In this document: positions 45,815 through 58,323 of the stretch, piece by piece
How positions within the stretch are numbered: position 1 is the first letter of the stretch
How the letters are laid out: each line of letters opens with the position of its first letter
Assembly (NCBI GenBank): GCA_018343915.1
Contig: JABRWF010000008.1
Span: 558,001-622,000 of the forward strand
Source: Agroathelia rolfsii
Taxonomy: Eukaryota > Basidiomycota > Agaricomycetes > Amylocorticiales > Amylocorticiaceae
DNA: 64,000 nucleotides
Reading direction: 5' to 3'
Translations under genes and position numbers: made by a program
Notes under the pieces: generated by a model
Seen by the model: only the letters and a program-made list of their open reading frames with translations
The model's database searches: none
What the model was told of the DNA's origin: nothing

Positions 45815-48641
45815 TTACTGATCCCTACGTTGCAACCTGGCAATGTGACGATCGAAGACGTCAATAACCGACTTGAGAACGATCCAAGGATCGGGCTGCG
45901 ATTTTTCCTCCGGGTTGGTAAATATCTCTGTCAGCCTGCCTTTTGCGGCACGAGTGTATAGTTGGTCTTCGAGAATATCAGCAAATTCCATGATTGGATC
46001 TACTGCATCTTTAGACCACACGTTGTTAACATGTTTTATTTCCTCCGAGCCACCTAGCATCATAAGGGCTTTCTTCGCGTCTCCAAGCTGCTCAGGATCA
46101 CTAAAAGTTAACCTCGTAACGAGACTTCTGGCTTTCATATTTCTATGCTGCCCTTGCTCGGTGTGATTGATAATCACCCAAAAAAAGACCCAGAAGAATG
46201 ACTCTAAATCATCCAAATAAGTGTGCGGAATAGCCACATCCGCATGTTGCAAAGTCAATAACCGCGCGGAAATAAATGTCCAGGTGCCCTAACCGAGAGT
46301 AAGAAAGCACGGCCTTGAGCGCAAACATGATAAATGGTCAGAATCTCACTGTTCGTTGCTGACCACGGGCGACATCCCCAGGTCGAAAGGCGTCGACGGC
46401 GAACTCAAAGTCTGAGAGTTTCCCTATAGACATCTGGGGCTTTGCCGACTTGTATCTCTTCAGCACATAATCTTCGAGCGATATGACACTAAACCCAATA
46501 GATAGTGTTAGTCCTTTGCACAAATGGAAATAGTCATGACTCTGGACGCACTCAGACAACTCTTCCTCAATTGGGAACTCATAAGCTAACATGAATTCGT
46601 AATCATCTTCCTGAGCTTGCACGCAAGAACGTCTCGAACGGAGGTTAGCGGCTGGGCCTGTCATCTTCGTCTTTCTAGGATCCTTTAGGATATCACACAG
46701 AATATTGCCGATGCTGATGTCCCGGTGAATCTTGCCTTTCTTGACCACATGTGCGTACCCTGCACATTTGAAGCGTCAATAATCGTACCAAAAAAGCTGT
46801 GTTCGAATTCGCTCACCAACAATAGTGTCTCGCAAGACGATCAGTAAATGTAATAGGCGCTTTATGCGCCAAAGAGCGGTTCCCTCAGCCATCTGCATAA
46901 CATCTTTTTGCCTCTCTTCCAAATGGAAGGGGCTCTGTTTCCGAGCCTCACTTGTTCCCATTTTGTGTATATCCCTTCCCTTAGACTCACTTGGTACCGG
47001 CATCTTTTCACTAATACTAAGGTATTCTGAGGCAGATATCCCAGGGAAGAAATACTTTTGGTATGGAGAATTAAGCAGCGTCAAGCCTTCTAGAGTTGTC
47101 AATCGGCCTTTGTCGCTCCAGAGACATCGCACCACCCCTTCGTCTCCATCAAACCCGCGAAGAGTGTCGGCTTCATGAGGGCGCGTCACTGGTCTCCAAA
47201 TCAGCTTTGTTGCACGGCAATCATCAGGGTCATGAACATTTCCGACTCGCAGTACAGTTGTAGCACGGCCGAGTAAGCACTTGCGTTGACAAAGAACCTC
47301 AAGCACCTGCCAGTCGGCATCGTTGTGATGAAATCGGAGCTCTCGTACCACTTCATGGTCACCGGGCTCTCCCGTCGGTGCTGGAGACCAGGAGAAACGC
47401 GTATCATAGCCGAATGCCTTTGCTTCCAGAGAGAAGAGTCCAACAGCAGCTTTAACAAACTTCTTCAAATCTGTTTCGAGATTGATGGGCGCAGAGTGCG
47501 TGATCTTGGCACGGTCGAATAGAACAAACGTCGCTTCTTTACCGCAGATGGCCAGCGAGTATATGTGATCTCGGTAGAGTTGATGGCCATATGTTGCGCG
47601 TGCGTACCGGGCTAGCTGAAGCAAAGCCTCACCCAGCTGACCCGGGCTCTTCTTGCACTCGCAAAAGAATTCGACGTCCATCCAATGAAAGCCTTGATTC
47701 TCGCCGTCATGGTCTGCTGGATCTGCTTGAACGAGGTCGGGCGACGTTTCACTATCGTGTACGTCATCGGCCCACATCTTGCGCGCGTGTTCGTCGACGA
47801 TGGGTCTCAGCTTGGGCCGAAAATGGTTGCGAGTGAATGCAGCTGTGTTAATCAGGTTCAGAAGCTTCACAACCGTTTTGTACATGTCACTTTCGTTTGC
47901 ACCAAATCCGGTCAGGTCAACAGACAGTCCCTTTTTCTTCTTTCCTTTGGATTTCGGATCGACATGTTGAAAGAAAGGATCAGAGGCCAGCCAACTCATC
48001 GCACGACGAAGCTTTGTGTCAGACGGAGCTAGCTTCTCTTCACAGAAATTTGAACAAAGATAGACGGCGCCATGAATCTCCGCCCTGAGCAGTTTCTCCA
48101 TTTCTTCTCGGAGGATGGGTTTGCCACGCATTTTAGCATTGTGCTCGAGCGTGTCCTGATCAACAGCTTTTGACAGCGTTGGTGTGACATTCACTGAAGC
48201 CTTAGTATGATAAACCTGATCTGTCGTCGATATGATAGACGCCGTGTTAGATTTATAAGGTGTATCTGGAGTCATCGTGCGACAAGACGTCGCCGCAGTA
48301 CTTTCCGATTTCGCACGGCTCATCGTTGGTGGAGGAGGTGGGACAGCAAATGTACGGCGTGTATCCAAGGACTTTGCTGTATGGCGCTCAGTAGCTTTAT
48401 TCGCAGACCCCATGGAAGCCTTTCTAGATCGCGAACTAGCAGCTCTCTTGGAAGGTGAAGCGGCATGTGAAACATCAAAGGAATTTTGAGAGCGTGACGT
48501 AGTGGCTCTCTTGGACGCCCGAGCAGTAGGTGAAGAACGCAATGTCGAGCCTCTCAGAGAAGGGGAGGTAGCGGCCTGCGGGTCTCCGGACCTCTGGCGC
48601 TTCGACAGAGAGCGCAGCTCCATTGTCGATGATCGCTTCAT
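45815..48641 (-). CDS. FunK1-type fungal protein kinase, complete copy
   Basis: Exons 48641-46817, 46759-46552, 46488-46350 and 46288-45815 join in phase to 881 residues. Seen: an N-terminal disordered region of about 140 residues with Ser/Arg repeats (RASKRATTSRS, PSKRAASSRS); a region with FHWMDVEFFCECKKSPGQ and LARYARATYGHQL, typical of the FunK1 N-lobe; then HRDISIGNIL (620-629), KLSDFEFAVD (DFE at about 704-706 in place of DFG), RTGTWTFISARLL and LESFFWVFFWVI. FunK1 kinases are expanded in Agaricomycetes and respond to multicellularity or environmental cues; targets are unknown. The ATG at 48641 was chosen as the first in frame. Its central 800 bases are nearly identical to the relic at 38122-40371. 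Confidence 0.88.
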
Positions 48642-51600
48642 ATCGTTTGTCCTGTTGGGGCAATGGATTAGTGCCAGTGACGCCACAATAAAATATCAGT
48701 GTTTGCATACAAGTGCGGGTGAGTAATAAATGATTTGACAATGAAAGGAAATTATGTCAGTATGCAAATTGAAATAGGAGCTACGAGAGAGAGCTCGTTG
48801 TAGTAGATGTAGAGGATGTTATGTGGTGAACTGGGTCCAACATGCATGGATCAGCCACAGCTCACCTTATAGCAGTCACACGCGTCAGTCACATGCACCG
48901 CGGATTGCCAGAAAAGGCAGTTAGTAGAGGCACGGAAGTAAATTATGTCTCTCCAATGTATCTAGTTACCACAAAAAGTAATGGCAGTGCGAGTTGTGCG
49001 AGTTTTCACTACTTTTCCATTGATTTTCTTATATATAAAAATATGTACAATGTGATATCAATTTATTTTAGAGTTCTATCATACTATATTTCGAAAATAT
49101 TTGACAGGAAATGTAAGAGGTGGGTATAAGCATGTAGTGAAGATTGGGTTCAGATCAAACTTGGTAATGGCAATATTTTCCCCTTAAAGTAAAAGGAAAG
49201 GAAATACGAAGGAAAAAAATCTTAGGGCAAGAGTAATGCGTTGATGCTGCAAAAATTCTGTAAGTTGGTTGATTTGGCCGTCATTTTCGGAAATATAGCG
49301 GCACAGGCCAAAATAACGGCCAAATCGACCAACTTACAGAATTTTTGCAACGTCAACGCATTGCTCTCACCCTAAGATTTTTTTCTTCCTCGAATGGAAG
49401 GTATGTAGACCTAAAGGGGTGGCATTGAGTAAACAGGTCAACATTTGGTCCACTCGTATAGAGAATTCATCTGTGGTGAATGCAAGAAGCTGTAGTATAT
49501 GTCACCTTAATGGATAGCATTGAAGGCGGCCACAATGCGCATAACATACGTTTGCAAGTGGTATGATAGCCAAGAATGAAACTACTTCTAAGCCGAGTGA
49601 GATGCTAAGAATTAGTGGATGAAGGTGTACTTTACGAACAAATGAAGCTGAAGGAGTCTGGGAGCTTGGCGATATAAGAGGCCCACTTGTTGCGGTACAA
49701 TCCGTGACATTGTGACATTGTGACATTGTGACTACAGACTAGAGTAGCATCGAAATTTTGTAGTAGCTACTTATCCGTTTGACTCCGTACGACGACACTA
49801 TACAAGACAAGCGGAATTTTATTCTCCACTGAGTCTGTGTCTGAACTGGTCTGAGGCTCGCATTTCATCACACCACTAGCGAAGTCAATGCGCTTGGTAA
49901 CGATTTTATGTGAAAATGGGCGTACAAAAACTGGTATACATGCAAGAAGGAACTTAAGTTCTGCAAAGATTCATAGAGGTCATATCTACTTCTTATCTTA
50001 CAAATTATGACATAACCATAGCGTACTTGACACTGTTTAAAAGATGTGGTAAAGGCTTTCCCAGAGTGTTAGGGAGGGTGCAAGGTCCTTAGACACTTCT
50101 AGATGCGAGCTCAAGTGGTGCATGGTGCTTCTAATCCTTGAATGATTCGAATCGACCGAAGGCTTTCTGGCGCTAGCACGTTCTCTTGGATTGTTAGCGC
50201 TAGCTTGCTTGTGCGCCTCCCCCTCAGGATCTTGCGCCGTCATCTTCTGGTTTCTCCGAGTCTCGATATTCTGAGTACCTGACCCGGATGCCGGAGATAT
50301 TGCACCTTCTACTGTTGTCGATGTAGTTGCTGACAACTCGTTTGATTTCTGCATCTTTGATCCTGGCTCTTCTCTGAAGTTTATTGGAGCTGTCCTATTT
50401 TTTAAGTTATCGCAGGTGATGTAGGCAATGGTTGGAAAGATGATACGATGCGACCGTGCCTATCCATCGTTTGGCACATGATATATATCTTGATTCACGA
50501 GGGAAACATGAAGAAACATAGCTTGTTATCTTCCAACCTATCTTCAAGCCGGATGTATTCTACTAGTACCGTCCCGAGGCAGGTGCTTGTAGCTTGATGG
50601 ACAGTAATCTCATTATACGGATCACTATGGATCAGTTAAGAGTTTCACGTCAGCTGATTGTAGCAGGTTGTTTCCATTGGCCGGAGACACTCTAATTATG
50701 TGTCAAGGGTGCACTCCTTGACTTGACAAAATTACGGGTCAACACCCACAAATATCTTCAAATCAAAAGAAAGCCCTTCTTAACACTAAATCTTATGAAG
50801 TACCTTACACGCAAGTTTTCCCACAGATAGCACGGCCTTAGTTCTATTGAAGGCGTGCCCGGGTACTTTCTTAGCTTACGTGTACTCAATGCTCTTATAT
50901 CTTATGTCACACGCTTAAGGGGATTTTCACCACCTTCTAGTAGAGAAGAAAAGAGAGAGAGAGGGGGGGGGGGCTAGGACGTATGGCCTAGGCCTAAAGA
51001 GTGTACCCTGAAGGCAAAGATGTTATTAGTAATCTATTTTAATGGGATACAAACCGTTACTTGCCTGAAGGCAAAGAGGTCGAAGCTGAGCTCTTCAGGA
51101 CAAGTTACATGCACTATTTATACTACTATACAAGGGTCCGTGTGCAGCTTTAGTGGTCTGTGCGTAGAGGGAGATAGAAGCATGAATTGTGGCAATGCAA
51201 GGGAAGAACGTTTACCCTAACTCCACCGGGCATCCGTGTGGAGATCCGTTTCCGGATTGATACCGGTAATCATTAGGAATTGTTCAGAGAAGGAAGGCTG
51301 TGTTCCTGAGCTGTGCGCAATGATGAAATGGAAGTGTGCGCAGCCCCGAGATTACTCCTGTGACGTGCGGCTTGGAACACGTGAGGGCCAATCACATGAC
51401 CACTGCACTGCCCACAGTCCACGCCCTAAAGGGTAATTTTTATAAGAAAAATAAAGAAAAGGAAAGAAAATATGATAACTAAATGAATAGTAGTCCAAAT
51501 AATACAGAAAAATAGCCGAAAAATCGGCAAAAATTCCCTACTCATGACATTATGGTGTTCTCTGTCTTCTTGATATATCAATTCCACTTCAGATTGGTGC

Positions 51601-52269
51601 TTACCCTGGCCTATAGGTTTAATGCCACCGTGAAATGAATCCCTTCATGCGTCTGTATCCTTCGCATTCCCGTCCTAGTCTTGGCGCGTCTGCTTTCGTC
51701 GGCGCCGATACCGGTAATTGATTACGAGTAGAACTTTACGACCCATGCCAACAGCCTGAGGCTGGATGGAACTCGCCATGCATGATCCATGTGACAAAGC
51801 TCTAGCCTCCGGACCATATTGATTCACTACACAGAAATTAACGTTGACAATTTGCGTCCTTCCTTCCGGTAGTAGGAAGCAGAGTGTCTGGATGACTAAT
51901 AATAGGTAGTGTTGACTTAATCTTGGGTAATGATCAAGACCCAACTTTCCAACCTTTTCATCTCACTGGAGTGGTCTTTATCACTTTCGCATGTAATGAC
52001 ATTGGAAGCACATCAATGACAGCAGGCTGTTAGGCTACTCCTCCAAATAGGGATACATTAGACATGATTATCAGTCATTATTTGGGTTCTAGCACCCTGG
52101 TGTTCTCCCTTTAATCGATCCCAGGACCGAGCTACAGTGTAATTCAGCCAAATAGTATATATACACCCCTCTACTTTAGATCCACGCGTTGTATCAGGAT
52201 CCCACGCTCCATCAATGAGCCACACACTGCTCGTCTCTAGGAAACCAAACATAAACTACCTCCTAGAGT
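48642..52269. other. Gene-poor stretch with a foldback element
   Basis: About 3.6 kb. Apart from the inverted repeat at 49207-49392 and a segment at 49772-49825 shared with 21545-21595, no structure stands out. A minus frame at 50037-50354 (105 residues, polar, Ser/Thr-rich, no motif) is the longest protein-like frame but is unsupported. A G-run near 50964 and a GA-rich stretch before it are simple repeats. Confidence 0.45.
49207..49392. repeat. Foldback (MITE-like) element
   Basis: The left arm (about 49207-49290) and right arm (about 49306-49392) are reverse complements with few mismatches over about 84 bases: CGAAGGAAAAAAATCTTAGG pairs with CCTAAGATTTTTTTCTTCCTCG (shown by its first 15 bases CCTAAGATTTTTTTC). 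The loop is about 15 bases. The arms differ in sequence from the 842-1665 repeat, so this is a second foldback family. Confidence 0.8.
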
Positions 52270-54176
52270 CTAGGCATCGTTTGGACTGATCTTCTCCGGG
52301 ATCTGCTCGCAGATCGCTAAAATCGCCTTGCCGAGGTATTCAAAGTCTGATATCTGAATCAGTTGGTGGATTAGTCCCGATCAAAGCAATTTATCGTGGA
52401 GAACGACGAAAGGAGTTACCTCATTCCAAACCTGCGCGCTACACCGCGCATACCAGGTCTGGTTATGATAATATATCGCTGCGAACACTTTCCACTTCTC
52501 GAGGAGTTCGTGGATAATGAATTGGTATATCTTCTCAAGATACGTCCGCGTGAAATGAGACGGAATCGGAAGTTGGACGTTCACCTGGTGATACGGATGA
52601 ACGTATAATCACAGAGGAATAAAGGGGCAACTAACCATGTTCAGAGTAATTTCTTCCGAATTTCCCATGGGCTGTGTGCCCAAAACCTCTGCCAGTCTCT
52701 GTCCACCGCGGAGGGCGAGGTCGTGGCAGTATGCGTTGATTTTTCCCTCACCGCCAAGCCAGTTCCTAAATTCCATCGCTGTATATTCTTGCATTAGTGA
52801 GAAACACACTAAAAATATGATAAAATTAGGGACATACCCGGGAGAACGCTAAACAAAGGAACGTGATCCATCGTGCCAGTCCCTGTGTTGAGAGAAGAGT
52901 CAGATAGCATACACCCAGCTAGGATATCGACTGACAATCGAACAAAGTCGTAAAATACGTGCTGTGAGACGAAGAGGCAGCTGAGGCATGATTAGGATGA
53001 CTCTGTGGTACATCCGGCTGGGGATTGGTCCTATATGTGGGTGGAGTTGGAAATGGGGAGCGGATTATGTATTGATTTCTGCGTGAGCGTAAGGGAATTA
53101 AGTTAGTAGAGTGTATGTTGATTGGAGTGCGCGTTGGGAGTAATTAAAAAGGGCATCAACATACTTTCTGGGCACATAAAGTATCGCCGAGCCCCGTTTC
53201 GCCAGGAGCCACTTGTGGGCGTTCTGTTAATGAAATAATATTAATATGCCATGAATCTATGAGAGGAAAAGATGCGCGCACGGAAACCCAGAAATCGGGC
53301 TTGATCTTGCTGAGGTTGATATTAGGCTCTTGGCCAATACTGTGTGCAGCGTCGATGACACTCCAGACACCCAGCTCGGCGCATACATTGACCATTTCTT
53401 TCCATGGCAGGTAGGCAGCTGGAGCAGAAACAATCGAGTCTATGACAGCGACGATCTTTCTACGTTTGGGCGTACTCCTACTGCTGGAAGGCGCATGGAG
53501 AGTACGATGCTCCTCCGGAGACACGTGATCTTCTGCGGTGAACGAAAGGAGATGTTCACGGAACCGGGAGACGATATCACCGTGTGTGGTGGGGAATTGT
53601 AACGGGAAGATAGAGACGGTTGGATAGGGAGGTATATCGCGAATGTATTCGACTGTGCTCGAGATGGAGTTGTAGGTGACCGACGCTGCAAACAATATGC
53701 GGAAGATGAGTTAGATCAGTAGGCGCCTAAGTCGACGTAGATAAGTTGGTGTACTTGTGACAATAACATCGCCCTCGTTGAATTCAAAATTCTTTAATAC
53801 AGTGCTTTACAGTAGTAAGTAATCATCAGAATACGTCGAAGGCGCTCAAGAAACCGGATAGAACTCACTTTAGACCATGGCTTGCATTAGGCACCAACAC
53901 AACCTCATCCGGTTGTGTGTGCAAAAATTCAGATATCTTGACCCTCGCATCTTCCAGCATAGGCTCAAGATCAATTCTCATGAACTTGTCCGGGTTGCTC
54001 TCTACCCTCTCCGCCAGCTTATCGCACTCGGCCAGAACAGGTAAGGGCGGCGACCCGTAAGAGCCGTGGTTGAGATTGACATAGTCGGGATCGAAGCCGA
54101 AGAATTTGAGCATAGGATGCCCAAATGCCGGCGGCGGAGAAGACTTATACATTTCTTTGTAATTCGTAGCGACCAT
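52270..54176 (-). CDS. Class V aminotransferase-like PLP enzyme (isopenicillin N epimerase/Egt2-like), intact copy
   Basis: Nine exons (54176-53869, 53804-53755, 53685-53282, 53223-53165, 53078-52936, 52882-52838, 52778-52636, 52584-52420, 52353-52270) join in phase to 466 residues. Seen: FDPDYVNLNHGSYGSPP (N-terminal substrate loop), VLVPNASHGLNTVL, IVAVIDSIVSAPAAYLPWKEMV, WSVIDAAHSIGQEP (the Asp binding the PLP ring nitrogen), NAHKW with the PLP lysine near residue 258, FDWTGTMDH, and a C-terminal small domain. Fungal relatives are labelled isopenicillin N epimerase-like; the ergothioneine lyase Egt2 belongs to the same superfamily. The reaction here is unknown. All introns are canonical. 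It is the proximal unit of a tandem duplication. Confidence 0.9.
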
Positions 54177-54540
54177 ACTCGTTTTATTATATGGGGATCT
54201 GAAATTCCAGAGATCAGGTGCTGAGCAAAGAGGAGCCGGTGATGACAAACAGCTAGTGAGTGGGTGAGTGACCGTGAATGGTGCAAGGACAGATTGATAT
54301 CATGCAAAATCCGATTCAGGTTTCTAATATGTAGCCCTCGATTAATTTGAATGCGAAATTAATTGGTGAGTGCTATTGAGCCTGACAATAATGCAGTGAC
54401 AAGTCAACGAGGGATGCTAAGATAAGATTGCACGTATGACTACAATCTCGGCCGATAATATCCTTAAATGGCTTCTTAACGAACTTAGTTATTTGCTTGC
54501 AACAACATGCATTTATTATCGCTCTTACGCTTACTATAGA
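54177..54540. other. Spacer upstream of the intact aminotransferase-like gene
   Basis: About 360 bases that include its promoter. The sequence near 54420-54500 resembles 57130-57215 in the second unit, so it belongs to the duplicated block. No further feature is seen. Confidence 0.45.
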
Positions 54541-54790
54541 CAACTATTATTATCACCATCAGCCTCACTACCCAACCCTCCTCTAGAACCTCTGTTCTGC
54601 CTTCTTCTATAGCACACTAATACCAGTGAATCGTTCCGTCCTCAGGTGTGTCATCAGTCACCAAGGCTCATAGCTCAAAATCTGTCCTGCACTGCTACTA
54701 GTTAGAGACTGATCCTTTTATCGGCACTATCCTCAGCACAGTTATTTGAAAATTGGATGGTTAACTAGGAATACACTAAAAATCACATAG
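54541..54790 (+). pseudogene. Relic of exons 1-2 of the gamma-glutamylcyclotransferase-like gene
   Basis: It aligns with 57240-57495. Seen: TTCTGCCTTCTTCTATAGCA (the FFYGTL region, now FFYST), CACCAAGGCTCATAGCTC with a stop, CTGTCCTGCACTGCTACTA, and the exon 2 relic GAATACACTAAAAATCACAT followed by GTAGGT. The start codon and frame are lost, and exons 3-4 are absent. It marks the extent of the tandem duplication. Confidence 0.75.
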
Positions 54791-54950
54791 AAGTAGGTAC
54801 CTATGCATTTTGAGACTCTCAAACCATGAGCATAATAAGTATATTGCACTATTGATCCGCGACTGTATGAAGGTATACCACACTGTTGTTCCATAAATAC
54901 GTGGATTTGAATAACAAGACCAATTGGCAAACATTATCGCCCCATAGAGT

Positions 54951-56866
54951 TTAAAAATCATTTGGGCTGATCTTTTCCGGAATCTGCTCGCAAACCGCCA
55001 GTAGCGCCTTGCCAAGGTATTCAAAGTCTGATATCTGCGATTCATGCGGGAGGTTCAGTTGATTAGTCAGTCATTGGTTCAAAAAAGTGAAGAAAGAAGC
55101 CCTATCTGAATTACCTCGTTCCAGATCTGTGCGCTACACCACACATACCAGGTCTTTTCATGATAATATGTCGCCCCAAACGTATTCCATTTCTAAATGA
55201 ACTCGCGCATGATAAAATCGTACATCTTTTTTGCGTGAGATGGGATGGAATCGGGAGCGGGATGTTCACCTGGCAATATGGATGAGCACATAGATATATA
55301 TCATGTTCAAGGAGACAGACCATATTCAGAGCGATCTCCTCCAAGGTTCCCACGAGCTATGTGCCTAGTACCGCCGCGAGTCTATGTCCGCCGCGGTAGG
55401 CGAGATCGTGGCAGTATGCATTAATCTTCTCCTCACCGCCGATCTACTTCCTGAGCTCCATCGCTATATGTTCGTGTATCGATGAGAAAGAATGAAAAGA
55501 TGGATGAATGATGGAACAAGGAGCGTACCCGAAAGAATGCTGAACATCGGAATATGGTCCATTGTGCCAGTCCCTGCGTCGGGAGAAGAGTCAGAACCCG
55601 GATGATAGCATATATCCAGCTAGGATGTCTCCTGACAATCAAACAATGCCGTAAAGTACGTGTTGTGAGAGGAGGCAGCTGAGTCATTATTAGGGTGACT
55701 TTGAGGTATATCCGGCTGGGGATTGGTCTTGTATGTGGGTGGAGTTGTGAATGGGGAGCGAATGAGGTATTGGTTTCTGCATAATCCCAAGAAGAGAATC
55801 AGGTCAGTCGTTGATTGACATGTTAACGTCGTAAAGAAGAGGAAAAGGGGCGGTGTCGTACCTCCTGGGTACATAAAGTATCGCGGAGCCTCGTTTTGCA
55901 AAGAACCACTTATGGGCGTTCTATTGATGAAACGATGTCAATATGCCATGAGTCTAACGAAGAAAATGTTGCGCATACAGAAACCCAGAAATTGGGCTGG
56001 ATCAGGCTGAGACTGAGACCAGGCTCTTGACCAATACTATGCGCAGCGTCGATGACACTCCAGACACCCAGCTCGGCGCATATATTGACCATCTCCTTCC
56101 ATGGTAGGTAGGCAGCCGGGGCAAAGATGATCGAGTCTATGACAGCGATGATCTTACTACGCTTGGGTATATTTCTACTGTTGGAGGACGCATGGAGGGT
56201 ACGATGCTCCTCCGGAGACATGTGGTCATCTGCGGTGAACGAAAGGAGATGTTCACGAAACCGAGAGATGACGTCGGCATGTCTGACGGGGAATTGTAGT
56301 GGGAAGATGGAAATAGTTGGATGAGGAGGCCTATCGCGAATGTACTCGACTGTGCTTGAGATGGAATTGTAAGTAGTTGATGCTGTAACTTGAACCGGCG
56401 ATATGTGGAAGGTGAGTTAGATCAGTAGGCGCGTCAGTCGATGCAGGAAAGCTGGTGCACTTGTAATAATGATATCGCCCTCGTTGTATTCAAAGTTTTT
56501 TAATATAGTGCTGTAAATTGATGAGCAGTTATCAGACCTCGAATATATGTATGCAAGAACTAAGGAACAGAGCAGGACTTACTTAAGGCTATGGCTTGCA
56601 TTAGGCACCAACACAACCTCATCCGGTTCCGCGTGCAAAAATTCAGATATATTGACTCTCGCATCTTTCAGCATGGGCTCGAGGTCAATTCTCATGAACT
56701 TGTCCGGGTTACTCTCTACCCTCTGTGCCAACTTATCGCATTCTGCCAAGACAGGTAAGGGCAATGATCCCCAGGGGCCATGGTTGAGATTGACATAGTC
56801 GGGATCGAAACCGAATAACTTAAGCATAGGATGCCCAAAGGCCAGCGGCAGAGAAGACATATACAT
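54951..56866 (-). pseudogene. Class V aminotransferase-like gene, decayed duplicate
   Basis: The same nine-exon structure as 52270-54176 is recognisable from the ATG at 56866 to TAA at 54951. Exons for the first two thirds are open (FDPDYVNLNHG, NASHSLNTIL, WSVIDAAHSIGQEP, NAHKW with the PLP lysine, FDWTGTMDH). The last part is broken: AACTGG became AAGTAG (TAG at 55446-55444), CAG became TAG (55359-55357) and GAG became TAG (55195-55193), with a small deletion after SHAKKMY. The upstream ATG used by the intact copy reads ATC, so the start would move 11 codons downstream. It is a pseudogene lacking the C-terminal domain. Confidence 0.85.
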
Positions 56867-57267
56867 TTCTTTGTAGTTTTTAGCAGCGATAATATGAGGA
56901 TATGAAACTCTGTAGATTATGTGCTAAATAAAGGAGAGTCGGTGACGACTAATACAAGTGTGAATAAGCATCAGAAAACAGGCGAGGCCTGTGAGGTTCT
57001 GTAGCCCTACGTTGGCAAGCGTATCATAGCGATTTAACCATCACAAGTGGACGACTTGACCCAGGTTCACTTAGCTTCTGATTGGGTAGAGCGTCGACTT
57101 TTTTGTGTCAAAGTATATGCTAATTTAATCTACAGCGAGATAAGAAGATTACAAGCGTGATTACAATTTCGGCCGATGATGCTCTTCTTAGACGAACCTA
57201 GTCATTAATTACTTGTAGCAATACGCATTTATTATCGCTCTGGCCCTTGCTGCAGACAATCATCATC
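56867..57267. other. Divergent spacer between decayed aminotransferase copy and GGCT-like gene
   Basis: About 400 bases, matching 54177-54540 in part. It holds the promoter of the GGCT-like gene. No separate gene or repeat is seen. Confidence 0.4.
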
Positions 57268-58323
57268 ATGAGTCCTACTACCCGCTCCTCCTCCAAAACC
57301 TATTCTGCGTTCTTCTATGGCACACTTATGCACCCCTCCATCCTCAAGCGTGTTATCGGCCATCAAGGCGCACAGCTCAAAGTCTGCCCTGCACTGTTAC
57401 CAGTTAGAGATTGATCTCTTTATCATGTTATCTGCAGCACACTCATTTGAACATCGGGCGATTCACTAGGAATACACTAGACATCATATAGAAGTAGGTG
57501 TATGACCCTCCGATCACAGGCATACCACACCGTTGCTCCATACATACCTGAATTTGATTATCTGAAGCACAACAAAACCAACTAACAACATCCCCATCTT
57601 CCAACCTCCTCCATCTGATTCACCTAGGGCGTAGACTATCCCGGCATCGCACCATACGCCAAAACGCGGCAACTGCTCTTTCAAGGGCGCGAGCTCAGCC
57701 GCGAAGAGCGCTGCGTGCGCGGCACGCTTGTCACTGGTCTGAGCGCGAACGACATCCGGTTCCTGGACACATTCGAGGGCGATGTACGTCTTTATCATCT
57801 TGTTGGGCTGGAAGAGAATAAACGCATACTATAATGAATACAGGAATACACCCGCGCGCCTGTGGCTGTTTACCCGCTCGCGCCATTTATCGAGCTGACG
57901 CCGTCCCCGACACCGCTGTCGTCATCCTCGCCATCACCCCCGTCAACACCTCCACCGACAGGCACCACCAGCACCAGCACCTCTGCAGCATCCGCAGCCC
58001 CGCTCATCGTACCCACCACGCCCCCACCCATCCCCTCCGAAGCCGAGCTCTCACAGACAAAACCGATTGCGGCGGAAACCTACCTCTGGCTCGCGCTCGA
58101 CATGCTCGAGCCGCGCGTGTGGAGCTACGAGGAGTTTGTGCGCAACTGTAGCGAGCACTGGATCGGCGTGAGCGCCGGCACCGTCAGCGGTGACGAGCTG
58201 CTCGAGAGCCATTTTATCGATGTCGATCGTGCGCGTGAGGGTGGGGTGGGGAGTGGTGGTGTGCCGCCGCCCGGGGAGCTGTTGGCGAGGGATGTGCAGG
58301 CTGCGTGGGCGAGGAGGGGGTGA
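57268..58323 (+). CDS. AIG2/gamma-glutamylcyclotransferase-like protein
   Basis: Exons 57268-57402, 57470-57493 (24 nt), 57628-57783 and 57844-58323 join in phase to 264 residues. Seen: SAFFYGTLMHPSILKRVIG (the YGTL nucleotide-like loop of the GGCT fold), LLPEYTRHHIEGVDYPGIAPYA spanning the small exon, VRGTLVTGLSANDIRFLDTFEGDEYTRAPVAVYPL (with the acidic residues typical of the family), then a Ser/Pro/Thr insertion of about 60 residues and WLALDMLEPRVWSYEEFV. The family opens gamma-glutamyl peptides to 5-oxoproline or removes related amine links; the substrate here is unknown. Codon use in exons 3-4 is GC-rich. Exons 1-2 lie in the duplicated block, exons 3-4 outside it. Confidence 0.85.

Noticed and set aside
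50037..50354. 105-residue minus-strand frame starting MQKSNELSATTS
   Set aside because: It is polar and low in complexity, has no family motif, no intron logic and no homologous copy in the window; it could be a chance frame.
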